From contig OX104131.1 in assembly GCA_944470555.2 (NCBI GenBank), forward strand, positions 17,600,515-17,664,514: a stretch of 64,000 nt of DNA, read 5' to 3'. Of this stretch, positions 45,961-56,735 are shown piece by piece. Source of the DNA: Heterobilharzia americana (lineage: Eukaryota > Platyhelminthes > Trematoda > Strigeidida > Schistosomatidae). Every line of letters begins with the position of its first letter. Position 1 is the first letter of the stretch. The translations under genes and the position numbers were made by a program. Below the pieces are notes generated by a model that was not told the DNA's origin, ran no database searches, and worked only from the letters and a program-made list of their open reading frames with translations.

Positions 45961-46359
45961 AATGCCAACTAAGGATTTATTAGACGTTATAACACATTGA
46001 AACATTATTATTTGCTGGATAATGTTTCGGACAAAATTTATTTGCTGTACTCATATCCAGATGATTTCATAACTTTAAAGCACGGTTTCAATAGTTTTAA
46101 TTCTCTCGCTTCCTTTTGAAGATAGATAATAGGATGTTCCATATATCTGGAACAAGTAGTGCGTTGTTCCTGTTGCATGTATCTTGTGTACATTCGATAA
46201 ACACAACCATATAGTACTATGACACACAGTGATAGTATTGAATAATAACTTTATTGGATGGAGGCAAAGATTGATAACTGGATCCTTGTTTTTCGAATCA
46301 ACACCAAATCCATGCGACTGAAATGACTCACCACCTGTTTGTGGTAGATGAAAGCTTTC

Positions 46360-46500
46360 TGCCGATTGCCTCCAACCAACATCTATCAATGTGCACCACG
46401 ATGCTGAGCCTCTTAGCTTAGTGGTCACATTGCAAATGGGATCGATAGGATTCGGTTTGCACTTAGGACTAGACAACATGAAGCTGGCTGCACTCCTGTG
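46360..46500 (-). repeat. tRNA-like SINE fragment (third family)
   Basis: Its minus strand shares TTCATGTTGTCTAGTCCTA with 53831-53849 and includes GTGACCACTAAGCTAAGAGG, an A-box-like block. The 134-codon minus-strand frame through 46075-46479 is not credible as a gene because it spans this repeat. Confidence 0.45.
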
Positions 46501-47674
46501 ACCAATTTATACATACGAAAACTCCTACTACCTATATCATAAAAGAAGGAGAAAAATTAGAATTATGCAGATTATATCTCAGAGTTGTGTAGTTATCTTG
46601 ATATGACTCTGGAAAATAAATTGTGACCGAAATATGCTTTAGTAAATAATATTGTTTCACTGCAGAATACATCTAGTAAATCAACTGAAATAGAGTTCCA
46701 TTCTAGTACATTGCTAAGTTTGACTCTTATGCTTGTCGATATGGTTCGAAGTGGATACTTCTACTGGTGTGATTAATCTGATCATCATATTGGTTGCAGG
46801 TTTGCTTGAGTTACTTTTACTATCTCTAACGGGATCATCTGACAAAAGATGGATCATGTTTAGAAACTGAATGAACCAAAGATTATTGTAGTAAATGACA
46901 CTCATCTAAGCTAAGAATTATGCATACAATTCTATTTACTATCTCCAGTTATGATATCATAAGTAGCTTAAACTAGCCAGGTTGTTGGTGCTTTATTTCT
47001 AGAGTTTTCATCATGAAGTTTAGTACCGGAAAAAAATGGATTATTTTCTTTCAGTATCTGATAGCTCCTCTAACTGGATATCGTTTTACTGGTGCTGTTT
47101 TACTTGATGTAATACAATGTACAAGTAAAAAAGTTTGAGTGATGTTAGCAGATGACAGTAGAATTGGTGATAATTATTGATCCTTATAAGGTGAAACAGC
47201 TTTTTAAGTAACATTTAAAGGGAACAAGAAAACTGACCAGTATCCAGAAAGCTCTATTCACATCAACTAGTATGGCTGGCTATCACTGAAAGATGCATAT
47301 AGATTTATAAAGAAAGAGATAATTCAGTGAATAAAACTTTCGTTTTCTATAATGTCAACTTTTAATGCTGTACAATCTTATTTATGTCTATCTGACAATC
47401 TAATAACAGTCTATTATTGAACAATAGGGTATAGTTACATCAGTAGGCTAGTGTTAAAACCTAAATCAAGATTGGATTGGAGTTACGTAATAATCTTTAA
47501 CAGAATGCAAATGAAAATTATTGACAGGTGTGAAATGCAACGGTTAAGTGTCCAATTGATAGACGTAAAGAATTAGAAGATAGAAACAAGAGTCATAATG
47601 AATTTGATGATAAAAAACTAATTGATTATAAGGAAGTCTAAAAATTGAAATTAAAAAAAGGCGTGGAAGTGTTA
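46501..47674. other. No gene recognised
   Basis: Unassigned AT-rich DNA. Confidence 0.35.
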
Positions 47675-48004
47675 CTACCATGATAAGATAAGAGATGTAA
47701 AATACTTCTTTTGAATGCAAAGATCAGGCTTGAACTTGTCATAAATCAGTGTTTCTGCTGTGTACAACTGTCGGAAGTGTATTCCCTTGGAAATACTCCT
47801 TTTGACTCTGTGTATGACACTAAAGGAGGACTCAGGTGGAGTTATACACCCACAGATGAGAAAATGTTCACAAGTTGACTTATATTCATCCTTTGATAAC
47901 CATACAAGATAATTTGGAACGAAAACACGATGCAAATCGAAGACATCTTTTTCTACGATCCAATTCTCTAAAGCTTTACAATCGTTTTGTTTCATTGAAT
48001 TCAA
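47675..48004 (-). pseudogene. Penelope-like nuclease tail
   Basis: The minus-strand frame ends CEHFLICGCITPPESSFSVI, RVKRSISKGIHFRQLYTAET and FKPDLCIQKKYFTSLILSW, then a stop. The FRQLYTAE..I, FKP.LC.QK and final L.L.W blocks are the conserved PLE C-terminus. It is 5'-truncated and represents yet another PLE sequence variant. Confidence 0.75.
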
Positions 48005-48124
48005 TAACTGTAAACAATATTTAACTGAAAATAATTATGAGATTTTGATAAAATATGATACTGAATATGAAAGGTTGCCCGAAACCATTAGTTATTAAAT
48101 TGTGAGAAATAGTGAGTTTTTTAT

Positions 48125-48380
48125 GTTAGAATTCATCATGGACTGACATCAGTGACCTTACCACGGATCTGAATTGACAGAAGTTGAAAATATGGAGCAC
48201 TGAACTTCGACACAGTGGACTAGTGGTGACGTGCTGACCACAGGGCCTGAAGGTCCTGGGTTCGATCCCTGACAGGGTCATGGGTGCTCAGTCCTGAGAA
48301 GCCCTATACTAGAACAAAACAACTGTCCATTTCTCTCAGGTTCCCAACCTTCCTGCAACTGATGTTATTCATGCCGAATT
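48125..48380 (+). repeat. Hammerhead SINE with left end and right arm, internal deletion
   Basis: GAATTCATCATGGACTGACA is the left terminus. It jumps to GAATTGACAGAAGTTGAAAA, then an A-box region (GTGGACTAGTGGTGACGTGC), the B box GGTTCGATCCC and the right arm ending GATGTTATTCATGCC. Most of the left arm is missing. The core (CCTGAGAAGCC, AACAAAAC) is degraded. Confidence 0.65.
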
Positions 48381-49026
48381 ATTATTATTATTATTATTAT
48401 ATTATTTGTCCCTTGGGGTCCTAGTGAAACATAGGGATTCACTAGCACGTCTCCATCCCACTCTAATCTCTACAGTCTTTTGAACCTGGCTCCACGACAG
48501 CCCAATAACTCTCATTTCTTCCTCGCATCATCTCCTCTATGTCACCCTCCCCTCGGACTCACAACTCGTCGTTCCCCATCTGAATTCCACTCGACAACCT
48601 AGGCTGGTACGTGATGTCCCCAGTCGGTCTTCTCAGTGTATGCCCAATCCAATCCATCTCCACTTCCTTCCACTGCATATTTGTTGGGTGATATGTTGTT
48701 GGTTGGTTTGTTGTTAGCCAGCCAGAGTTCCTTTGTTGCCTATTGTTTCTGGCCATCTCACCTTCAGTATCGAGCCAGCGTAGGCAGTTGTTGATGAATG
48801 TCTGTAGTTTGTTGGAAGTGCTTTTCATAACGCGTCAAGTCTCTGAACCATATAGAAGCACTGACTTGACTGGATTGGTGTTGAAAATGAGGATGTAGTT
48901 CACGCTTTATGCTGAGTGCAGTGCAGAAGATCTCCACACTGGTTTCAGGTTAATGAACGCCTGTCTTGCTTTCTTTCCGATCATGGTTTTGGCGCCCTCG
49001 TCTTTGTCGCTTGTAGTTGAAACGAT
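48381..49026 (-). mobile_element. RTE-clade LINE 3' fragment
   Basis: On the + strand a (TTA)n tract leads into TTTGTCCCTTGGGGTCCTAG, the reverse of the RTE 3' end. The minus strand then carries the C-terminal region (KSTSNKLQTFINNCLRWL in 48828-48559) up to TCGTTTCAACTACAAGCGAC at 49026. It abuts the SINE at 48125-48380. Confidence 0.85.
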
Positions 49027-50074
49027 GAGTCCATGCTGAATGTCAACTTAAAATCAGTAAAGCCTCACAAACCCCTAAATTGAATTTTTGATATACTAGT
49101 CTGACTGATAATAACTATATTTATTATTCTGTCATCATTCTCTCTTACATTTGTATCACACAGAGAAACAGCATTATTTACTGATAACTTTTCACTGTGA
49201 TACATCTATAAAAAAGAAGTATGGTGTAATTACACTGTACCTCAGTGTCTAAATTCTATTCTCATAATAACTATAATTATGATCACTTCAGCTCCACTAG
49301 GAGAAGTGATAACAATACTATTATCATTTTGATTGCTGGTAATTAATTTTGGACCACATAAATGTATACCTTTCAGTTTATTTACCAATTATATCGATAG
49401 TACCATGCGCCAGCTTACGAAACATTCTCGTGAACATTAATCATCCTCTATGGCTAAGGAAGAATGAAAAATTCACCTACAGTTCTGTAACAGGACACTT
49501 AGTAAATTCACTACATTTAGATTCTTTTGAAAATTCCTTCAAAGTTTTGCAGCTAAACTATTTAAAAGGCGTAAGAATATGACATTTAGGCATGGCTGAA
49601 ATATTAACACTTCGAAAGTTCAAACCATCATTGTGCATTCAAAAGAATTATGTACAACTTCTCTTTTGCCCCATGGTCAAATAAAGGGCTCGGCTACCCT
49701 AGATAATTCCCTTATGGTGTAATTTATTTCCTGTTCCAATCATTTATTTCTTTTCCTATTCTAAATCCCCAATAAATGTATAAGATAAATTTCTTTTCTA
49801 TGCAGTATGTTTGGACCTGTGGCTGGAAACTGTTCTCGAATGTACCATCCTTCTTATCATACCTTTAATAATGTGTATCTAAAAGAATGAGTTCGTTGAA
49901 GAGAAAATTCTTTTTCCTGCATAATTATTTTCTCGCTTACCATATACTGAACTGTTTAGCTCTATAAAGTAAGAATGGTATTTCAGGAACCCATATGTTT
50001 GAAATGTTGCTAGATTACATGAAGAAGTTTACCTTTAGATGAATCACACTTATAAACCTGAAATAATAACTACT
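49027..50074. other. No gene recognised
   Basis: AT-rich DNA. The 77-codon frame at 49349-49582 is unassigned. Confidence 0.35.
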
Positions 50075-50087
50075 ATTCATTGAAACA
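50075..50087. repeat. Target-site duplication of full-length RTE (left)
   Basis: ATTCATTGAAACA, repeated exactly at 53371-53383. Confidence 0.95.
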
Positions 50088-50339
50088 ACCTCGCCTGGTT
50101 AACTAGTTTACTAGCTAATAGCCGGTCCTAAGCCCGGGTAAAGAGGGAAGGTTGGGCATAGGGCTAGCAACCCTACCCAGGAAAACAAATCTAACCGCTA
50201 AAGAAACTTCAAAGCACAAACAAAATATAGAAAATGAAAACAAACTTATTCCCCGCTGGAATCGGAGAGGCGAAATGACACCAGTTGGTGAAAGCCTGCC
50301 TTCGGGAAGCCAATTGGCCGATGTGTCTTCTCTCCCTCT

Positions 50340-51095
50340 ATGAAAGCGAAAGTAAACGTGGGGACATGGAATGTCCGTACGATGTTTGAACCCAGTAAGG
50401 CAGCCCAGATTGCAAAGGAGATGAGAAGGTATAACATCGAAGTGCTTGGGATTTGCGAAAGCAGATGGAATGGGAGTGGACTCCCCAAACTGTCAACTGG
50501 AGAATCAATAATCTACTCCGGTCACCCAGACGACAACCAGGAGCACACTGAGTTATGGAGTGGCTATCATGATATCCTCAAGAGCATCGAAGGCTCTCAT
50601 GCAGTGGGAACCAATCTCCTCCAGGATCATGACAGCAAGATTCAACTCAAAAGGAAGGAAGGTCACAATCATACAATGTTATGCACCTACAAATAATGCA
50701 GAGCAAGAGAAAAAGGAGGAATTCTACAGACAACTTCAATCAACACTGGACAAGACGTCAGTTGGCGATATCCAAATTCTAATCGTGGGGAGACATGAAT
50801 GCCAAACTGGGAGGGGACAACACGGAAGAGAACTAACCATGGGTCGAGAGGCGCTAGGTGAGGTGATGAATGAGAATGGAGAATTGTTTGCAGAATTCTG
50901 CGCATTCAACGATTTGGTGATTGGAGGCACTGTGTTCAGACACAAAGATATCCACAAAGCGAGCAACATGGATTTCACCAGATGGACACACTAAAAATCA
51001 AATCGACTTTATCTCAATCTCAAGAAAATGGAGACGCAGTCTACTTGACACAAGGTCAAGAAGAGGAGCAGATGTAAGTTCAGACCACTCAATGT
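50340..51095 (+). pseudogene. APE-type endonuclease region of the RTE LINE
   Basis: ATG at 50340 starts KAKVNVGTWNVRTMFEPSKA, the N-terminal APE motif (GTWNVRT). IEVLGICESRWNGSGLPKLS follows (the E of the metal-binding site). The frame shifts near 50570 to VTIIQCYAPTNNAEQEK and again near 50785 at the GDMNAKLG motif. It ends in another frame with QIDFISISRKWR and DVSSDHS, the catalytic SDH block. All expected APE motifs are recognisable across three frames; none is obviously substituted. Confidence 0.85.
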
Positions 51096-51965
51096 CTGGT
51101 GCAAGGAACCTTCCAAATCAAGTTAAAAGCCTTCAAGGAAGCTGGTGATAGACCTCAATTCAAGTACAACACTCGGAAACTGAAGGATGAAACTACAAAG
51201 GAGATCTTCACGGCAGCCATCAAGACAAAATGGGAGATGTCGAGCAACATCCCTGAAGAAACCTGTGTGGAAGAACACTGGAAGTCTTTGAAAGCTATGT
51301 GGAAAGAAACCTGCACAGCTGTATTAGGAAGGAAGAAGAAAGAAGATAAGGAATGGATCTCGACGGATACCTGGAAGCTGATAGAGGAGAGGAGGATGGT
51401 GAAGCAGAAGATAAACCAGTTCAGTGCAAGGATGCTCAACGACAAGAGGAACTGAGTACAATGTATAAAACACTGCACTGGACAGGGAAGTGAAGAAGAG
51501 TGCACGCAAAGACAAAAGACACTTCTACGAAACACTGACAAGTGAAGCAGAACAGGCTGCAGGTAGGAGAGACCTGACGACATTGTATCAAATAACCAGG
51601 TTGCTATCAGGGAAGAGACCAACACAGATGAAACCAATAAAAGACGAAGAAGGAAATTTAATTACAAAAGAAGAGAAACAGAGGAAACGATAGGCCGACC
51701 ACTTCAAGAAGCTCTTGAATCGACCACCACCATCACCTGCACTTCGTCCAGAAATACCACCTGCAGCCGCTGAATTACAAGTGAACATTAATCCCCCAAC
51801 GAAAATGGAAGTCCTGAACGCCATAAAGCTACTGAAATGCGGGAAAGCAGCAGGACCAGACGGGATACCGCCAGAAGCACTGAGAACAGATGCAGAGACA
51901 ACAGCGGACATGCTCACACCACTATTGCAGAAGGTGTGGAAGGAAGAGAAGGTACCTGCCTATTG
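51096..51965 (+). pseudogene. RTE linker and start of the RT domain
   Basis: Two frames carry a Lys/Glu-rich linker (LKAFKEAGDRPQFKYNTRKL; later DLTTLYQITRLLSGKRPTQM) after a stop at 51453-51455. TAG at 51691 interrupts QRKR/ADHF. The RT fingers begin with AIKLLKCGKAAGPDGIPPEA and end at a frameshift near 51955 (KVPAY, stop). Confidence 0.8.
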
Positions 51966-52639
51966 ATTGGAAGAAGGGTTACCTTGTCAAACTGCCGAAG
52001 AAGGGAGACCTCAGTGCTTGCAAGAACTGGCGAGGAATCACTCTCCTGTCCACCCCAAGTAAAATATTAAGCCGCATCATCCTAGAGAGGCTTAAAGACG
52101 CACTGGATTCAAAACTGCGACCGGAACAGGCAGGCTTCAGGAAGTACAAATCATGTGCTGACCAAATTGCGACGCTTCGCATCATCATAGAACAGAGCAT
52201 AGAATGGCAATCAGCTCTCTACCTCAACTTCATCGACTTTGAGAAGGCCTTTGACAGCGTCGACCGAGAAGTAATTTGGAAACTGCTTCAATACTACGGA
52301 GTACCGCAAACCTTTATCCGCCTCATTCAACAACTATATGAAGATGCCACATGCCAAGTAATCCACAATGGGAAGCTCAGTGATGCCTTTGAAGTGAAGA
52401 CAGGAGTGAAACAAGGTTGCCTACTATCCCCCATGATATTCCTGATTGTGGTGGACTGGATCATGCAGCAAACAGTGGGGAGCGAGAAGAGGGGGATACG
52501 CTGGACGACGGAAAAGAACCTAGAAGACTTGGATTTCGCCGATGACTTATGCCTAATGTCACACAAACTTGAAGATCTGCAGGCAAAAACTAACAAGTTG
52601 ACAGAAGAGCTGAAGCAACGAAGACGGGACTTCAAGTGA
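51966..52639 (+). pseudogene. Reverse transcriptase domain of the RTE LINE
   Basis: One open frame includes NWRGITLLSTPSKILSRIIL, EQAGFRKYKSCADQIATLR, NFIDFEKAFDSVDREVIWK (motif A), FEVKTGVKQGCLLSPMIFLI (motif B) and FADDLCLMSHKLEDLQAK, with the catalytic FADD at 52535-52546. It ends at a stop by frameshift near 52620. Motifs A, B and C are all consensus for RTE RTs. Confidence 0.9.
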
Positions 52640-53352
52640 ATATAGAGAAGACAGAGGTGATGAAGATACCGCACCAACAACTCCAACAACAACAGCAACA
52701 AACTACAATCACCGTCAACGGGAGAAACTTAAAGGAAGTAACCTCCTTCACTTATCTAGGAAGCACTGTTTCAACTACAGGCGGGACGGACGAGGACGTC
52801 AAAGTCAGAATCGGAAAAGCAAGACAGGCGTTGATTAGCCTGAAACCAGTGTGGAGATCTTCTGCACTCAGCATGCGGAACAAGATCCGGATTTTCAACA
52901 CCAACGTCAAGTCAGTGCTCTTGTATGGCTCAGAGACTTGGCGCGTCACGAAAGGCATTTCCAATAAACTACAGACATTCATCAACAACTGCTTACGCTC
53001 GCTGCTGAAGATCAGATGGCCAGAAAAAATAAGCAACAAGGAACTCTGGCTGGCTGACAACGAACCAACCAACCAAGAACCTATCACTCAACAAATATGC
53101 AGGAAGAAGTGGAGATGGATTGGCCATGCACTGAGAAGGCCGACTGAGGACATCACGCGTCAGGCCCTCGAGTGGAATCCCCATGGGAAGCGACGAGTTG
53201 GACGTCCAAGGGTGACATGGAGGAGGTCGTGCGAGGAGGAAATGAGAGGTTGTGGGCTGTCGTGGGACCAGGTTCAAAAGATCTCAGAGAACAGAGTTCA
53301 CTGGAGGCGTGCTACTGAAGCCCTATGTTCCACTAGGAACCCAAGGGACTAA
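52636..53352 (+). pseudogene. RTE C-terminal region
   Basis: This frame continues directly from the RT in another register: NIEKTEVMKIPHQQ, a Gln run, TSFTYLGSTVSTTGG, IRIFNTNVKSVLLYGSETWR, KLQTFINNCLR, WRWIGHALRRP, RRVGRPRVTWRRSCEEEM and the end CSTRNPRD. The stop overlaps the conserved 3' end AGGAACCCAAGGGACTAA. This tail is present in all RTE 3' fragments here. Its function is not established; RNA or DNA binding is a usual guess. Confidence 0.85.
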
Positions 53353-53370
53353 TAATAATAATAAATAATA

Positions 53371-53383
53371 ATTCATTGAAACA
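53371..53383. repeat. Target-site duplication of full-length RTE (right)
   Basis: ATTCATTGAAACA, identical to 50075-50087, directly after the TAA-rich tail. Confidence 0.95.
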
Positions 53384-53814
53384 GTTGTCATCTAAGCCAC
53401 CTAGCTACTTCATTTACAGCTAATCTGTCTCAGTGCTGCACCGTGTAAATTTAGTGGTGTTCATTTCATAGCTGACCCAAATTTTGTGGTTACTAGGGTT
53501 AATTTAAGTTCACAAATCGTGTTGATAAGATGAAGTTGGATATCATCACTCACTACTTTCAGTTAGCAACAATATCGTTATAGAGCGTTATGGTTGGAAC
53601 TCATTGGCCGAATTTTAGTGCATTCTGCTGCCGATATATCCCTTAAGACTTGTATGGAGTGCTTGTCACTTCATAATTTAGTGTTTCATGTATTTTAATA
53701 CTGAGTGGCAGTTGCAAAGCTTTGTTACCTAGGGGTTGGTAAGCTCCACTTATCGATATGCTGGTTGATAGATAAAGAGTAGGTGATCAGAGAAACTCAC
53801 TTGGATTGATTAAT
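53384..53814. other. No gene recognised
   Basis: Unassigned DNA that was contiguous with 49030-50074 before the RTE inserted. Confidence 0.4.
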
Positions 53815-54075
53815 CGCTGGAGGGCAACCAATTTCATGTTGTCTAGTCCTACATGCTGACAGAATTATATTCATGATTTTGCAGTCCAGTCCTCTGGACC
53901 CCCTGGAAGTCAGTCGCGGCCCGAATAGCCCAGTGGTAATGTCTGTGACTACAGCACTAGATGGCGTGGTTCCAAGTCTCAGGTGGGATATCAGTCCCGT
54001 AGCAGTTGCAGATACGCCTGGCTGGGTGGTTCCAAAAAGCGAGAAACCTAGGTCCAAAGCTTCCCGTTGATTACC
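53815..54075 (+). repeat. tRNA-derived SINE (third family)
   Basis: It contains an A-box-like TAGCCCAGTGGTAATGTC and a B-box-like TGGTTCCAAGTCTC about 40 bases later, followed by a unique body. The upstream TTCATGTTGTCTAGTCCTA is shared with 46475-46493 (reverse). No hammerhead core is present (GCGAGAAACC near 54040 lacks a CUGANGA partner). Confidence 0.55.
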
Positions 54076-54419
54076 TCCATAAAACTAACAGGGAAGTTCA
54101 GCCCCTGAAAACAGATATGGCTTAGTTAAGTGGCCTCTATGGCCATAATGCAATCACCTAGTGGAGTGTTTGTAGTTAGTCACTCGGTTTCTTTTGGCTA
54201 TAGGATAACATAGATATGATGTTGGTTAAATACTCGCTTCCTAACTGGTGTATTGAATTTACCTTAGTTAATTACTTACAGAAATTCAAACGCGTACTTA
54301 CATCTAGACAAAATAATATTAGCTACTTTTCTCTGCAAACGCCTTTATTTTCCTTTGGAAACAGATTACGGAGCAAAATTTCAGCTACCGTATATACGAA
54401 TTAGAGAACGTCAGTCAGC

Positions 54420-54431
54420 TTAATAGAAAAG
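54420..54431. repeat. Target-site duplication, left (12 bp)
   Basis: TTAATAGAAAAG, repeated exactly at 54960-54971 around the inverted fold-back unit. Confidence 0.85.
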
Positions 54432-54483
54432 TTGTTATTCATCGTAGACTGACATCAGTTGGAGGAACAAAGGAAACCTGGGA

Positions 54484-54529
54484 GCACTGGACAGCTGTTT
54501 CATCCTAGTATGGGATTCCTCAGCAGTGC
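54484..54529 (-). ncRNA. Hammerhead ribozyme, core intact
   Basis: The minus strand carries stem I GCACUG/CAGUGC, CUGAGGA (rc of 54517-54523), stem II AUCC/GGAU with four Watson-Crick pairs, GAAA (rc of 54498-54501), stem III ACAGCUGU and predicted cleavage after the C complementary to G54490. All invariant positions are present. Confidence 0.7.
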
Positions 54530-54824
54530 GCATCCACCACCCCATCCCGACAGGGACCGAACCCACGGCCAGCGCCTTACCATTGAGCCACTGGGTCAGA
54601 ATCCAATGCTCCATATTTCCAACTTCTGTTAGCTCACGATATAGTGCAACCGCCACCCAATGTCATCGTTGAGTAACTGTCCTCACAAACATCAGGCTTT
54701 GGCTCCACTGGTCACGACTTCTAATTGGAACTTTGGGAATACCTCTCGAAGCTAGTCACCAATGAGCACCAGTTCAATCGAATTTTGAATTTTTCGATCC
54801 CTGTCGGGGTGGGGTGGTGGGTGC

Positions 54825-54870
54825 GCACTGCTGAGGAGTCCCATATTAGGATGAAACAGCTGTCCAGTGC
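54825..54870 (+). ncRNA. Hammerhead ribozyme in the opposite arm, core intact
   Basis: GCACTG 54825-54830, CTGAGGA 54831-54837, stem II GUCC/GGAU (one G-U), GAAA 54853-54856, ACAGCUGU 54856-54863, C54864 as the predicted cleavage position and CAGTGC 54865-54870. With 54484-54529 it makes two complete hammerheads on opposite strands of one unit. Confidence 0.7.
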
Positions 54871-54959
54871 TCCCTGGTTTCCTTTGTTCTTCCAACTGAT
54901 ATCAGTCTACGATGAATAACAACTTGAAATATTTCCAAATCTCCACAACTCCTTCAAAA

Positions 54960-54971
54960 TTAATAGAAAAG
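54960..54971. repeat. Target-site duplication, right (12 bp)
   Basis: TTAATAGAAAAG, the partner of 54420-54431. Confidence 0.85.
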
Positions 54972-56344
54972 CTTTGACAAGAAACGTCATTTCGTCAAAA
55001 TGTGAACTTGAGTTCGTTATGGAACAGTGTTTCCTGTCGTTTTGTAGATATTTTTTAGTTAAGATTACCAATCAGCAAAACACACTTAAATGGTTCCCTG
55101 TGAAGAACAGTCAAAAAGATTACAACACAAAGAAAGACCCTCAAAATTAATGAACAGAATGAAAAGTATAGAATTGCACCTAGGATCTTTTTCAACTTTG
55201 ATAATCACGGCTGGTCATTATGACAGTGTGACTGCTATTTCTTAATTGACATTTTAGCGCTTAAACTTGTATCATATCAACTGAAGATGGATAAATATTA
55301 GAAAGAATCTACAACAAAAACATTTTGGGTGACACTGAAAGAAACAGAATCTGAAAACTGAACCTCCTCTTAACGCAAAATCTGACTCGATGATCTTTTG
55401 ACAGCAAAAAATATACTTCTTATGGAAAACTGGTTATTCCCTTTGAAATGTGTGTCGCTAAAAACATTCACTCCAGGCTGACACATTAGTCCTAACGTAC
55501 CAAAGTGGTCAAGACACTGAACTGTCATTGCCCCAATTTTAAAGTACATTTTAGCAGCTGAGTTTAGTCGACCGACTGGTATACTCCTAGTTATTTACGA
55601 TTTGTAAAATCCATACTGGTAGTTTTATAAATTCTTTTTCTGAAACTTTTAGCAGTGGTATAATCTGATTATGTTAAAATATACTACTGATGAACTCAGT
55701 GTCAAATGAATGAAAAAGCTGTTAAGTTTTCAGTTCATTTTGATTTGATGGGAACACGTTTTACATCAGCATGCATATTTTCTATCCATTGACGCTGTTC
55801 ACTTGTACTTCTTGTGAATAAATTGCATCGGTGTATCAGTAGATCATACTTTATGATCTTCACTGAGATGGTTTCTAACTGGAACACTATTATGTAACAA
55901 GTAGAGGGTTGGAAAACTACAGTGGACCATAAGGTTTGTGAAAAATTTACACATCAATTTATTTTGAATGACTATTCCTCTCTGTTGTGTACACTCAAAC
56001 ATTATCAGAATTGCATAATCCTATGCAATCCAAACTACGCTAAAATTCTTGACAAATGATGTCATGTGGGAATTAAACAATAACTTAAATCTCCTTCTTA
56101 GAAAATGGATACAAATTACTTATTTCAAGTATTTCACCTCCTTTGTCCTGAACAAATTTAGATATTTATATGACTATATGACGACTAAGAGTGAAATGTA
56201 AACACAGCTAATGACTTCATTAAAACTGATGACCACTTGGCTACCGAACTGTTGCTCCACAAAGTAATCTATGTGTACTAGTTGCTTCTCATTTTCCAGT
56301 TCAGTTTCGTTCATTCATAACTAAGGATTTATTGATTTCTTGTT
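54972..56344. other. No gene recognised
   Basis: Unassigned AT-rich DNA. Confidence 0.35.
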
Positions 56345-56735
56345 GGCATTTATCACAGATTGACACCACTGAGAAAACCATTGAAAAAGTGGAAGCTCTG
56401 GACAGCTGTTTCATTCAAGAGTGTGACTCCTCACCGGTACGCATTCATGACTAAACCAAGTCAGATATGAGAACAGGTACTCAACGATGATGTTGGATGA
56501 AGTTTGTACCATATCTGAAATTGACAGAAGCAGGAAAATGTATACCGCTGGATTGCTACCCAGTAGTCAAATGGTAACTTGCTCGCTGTGAAGCCAGGAA
56601 GTCATTGGTCCGATTTCTGATGAGGTCATCGATGTGCACTGCTGAGGAGTCTCATAGGACGAAACAACTTCCAGTGCTCCTAAGTTTCAGTGGTTCTTCA
56701 AGTAATTTCGTTCTGTGATGAATGCCAACCTGAAA
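56345..56735 (+). repeat. Fold-back hammerhead SINE unit, diverged
   Basis: The reversed left arm (GGACAGCTGTTTCATTCAAG) is degraded. The centre has ACTCAACGATGATGTTGGAT, the A-box region ACCCAGTAGTCAAATGGTAA follows, and the right arm ends CGTTCTGTGATGAATGCCAA. The right arm retains a hammerhead core. Confidence 0.65.
56636..56677 (+). ncRNA. Hammerhead motif, core intact, short stem III
   Basis: GCACTG 56636-56641, CTGAGGA 56642-56648, stem II GUC/GAC, GAAA 56661-56664 and CAGTGC 56672-56677. The stem III segment is one base shorter than in other copies (ACAACUU), which weakens it. Confidence 0.5.

Larger units (their letters stand above)
50088..53370 (+). mobile_element. Full-length RTE-clade LINE (SR2-like), 3283 bp
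   Basis: A perfect 13-bp TSD bounds the insert. The 5' end ACCTCGCCTGG also terminates the independent insertion at 59573-60000, so the true 5' end is known. A leader of about 250 bp precedes the APE endonuclease (from 50340), then a linker, the RT domain (about 51890-52625), the C-terminal region (to 53352) and a (TAA)n tail. This is the compact RTE layout. The encoded enzyme nicks DNA and copies its RNA at the nick. Coding is broken by about five frameshifts and TAG 51691-51693 where Trp is expected, so this copy is inactive, but it is the best-preserved RTE in the window. Confidence 0.95.
54432..54959 (-). mobile_element. Fold-back hammerhead SINE unit with perfect 12-bp TSD
   Basis: This 528-bp unit is the reverse complement of 22552-23102 along its length, apart from scattered substitutions and a small deletion beside the B box. 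On the minus strand it runs from TTTTGAAGGAGTTGTGG through the left arm, centre, A box (GTGGCTCAATGGTAAGGCGC) and right arm to GATGAATAACAA. The two units' shared ends and TSDs of 12 and 14 bp define an independent mobile unit. Both hammerhead cores are intact in this copy. It is non-coding. Confidence 0.8.

Noticed and set aside
46075..46479. 134-codon minus-strand frame
   Set aside because: It overlaps a tRNA-like SINE fragment and has no recognisable domain.
51155..51637. 160-codon open frame on the minus strand
   Set aside because: It lies antisense to the RTE linker, is Leu/Ser/Phe-rich and has no family signature. Other minus-strand frames at 52327-53277 are likewise shadows of the RTE.
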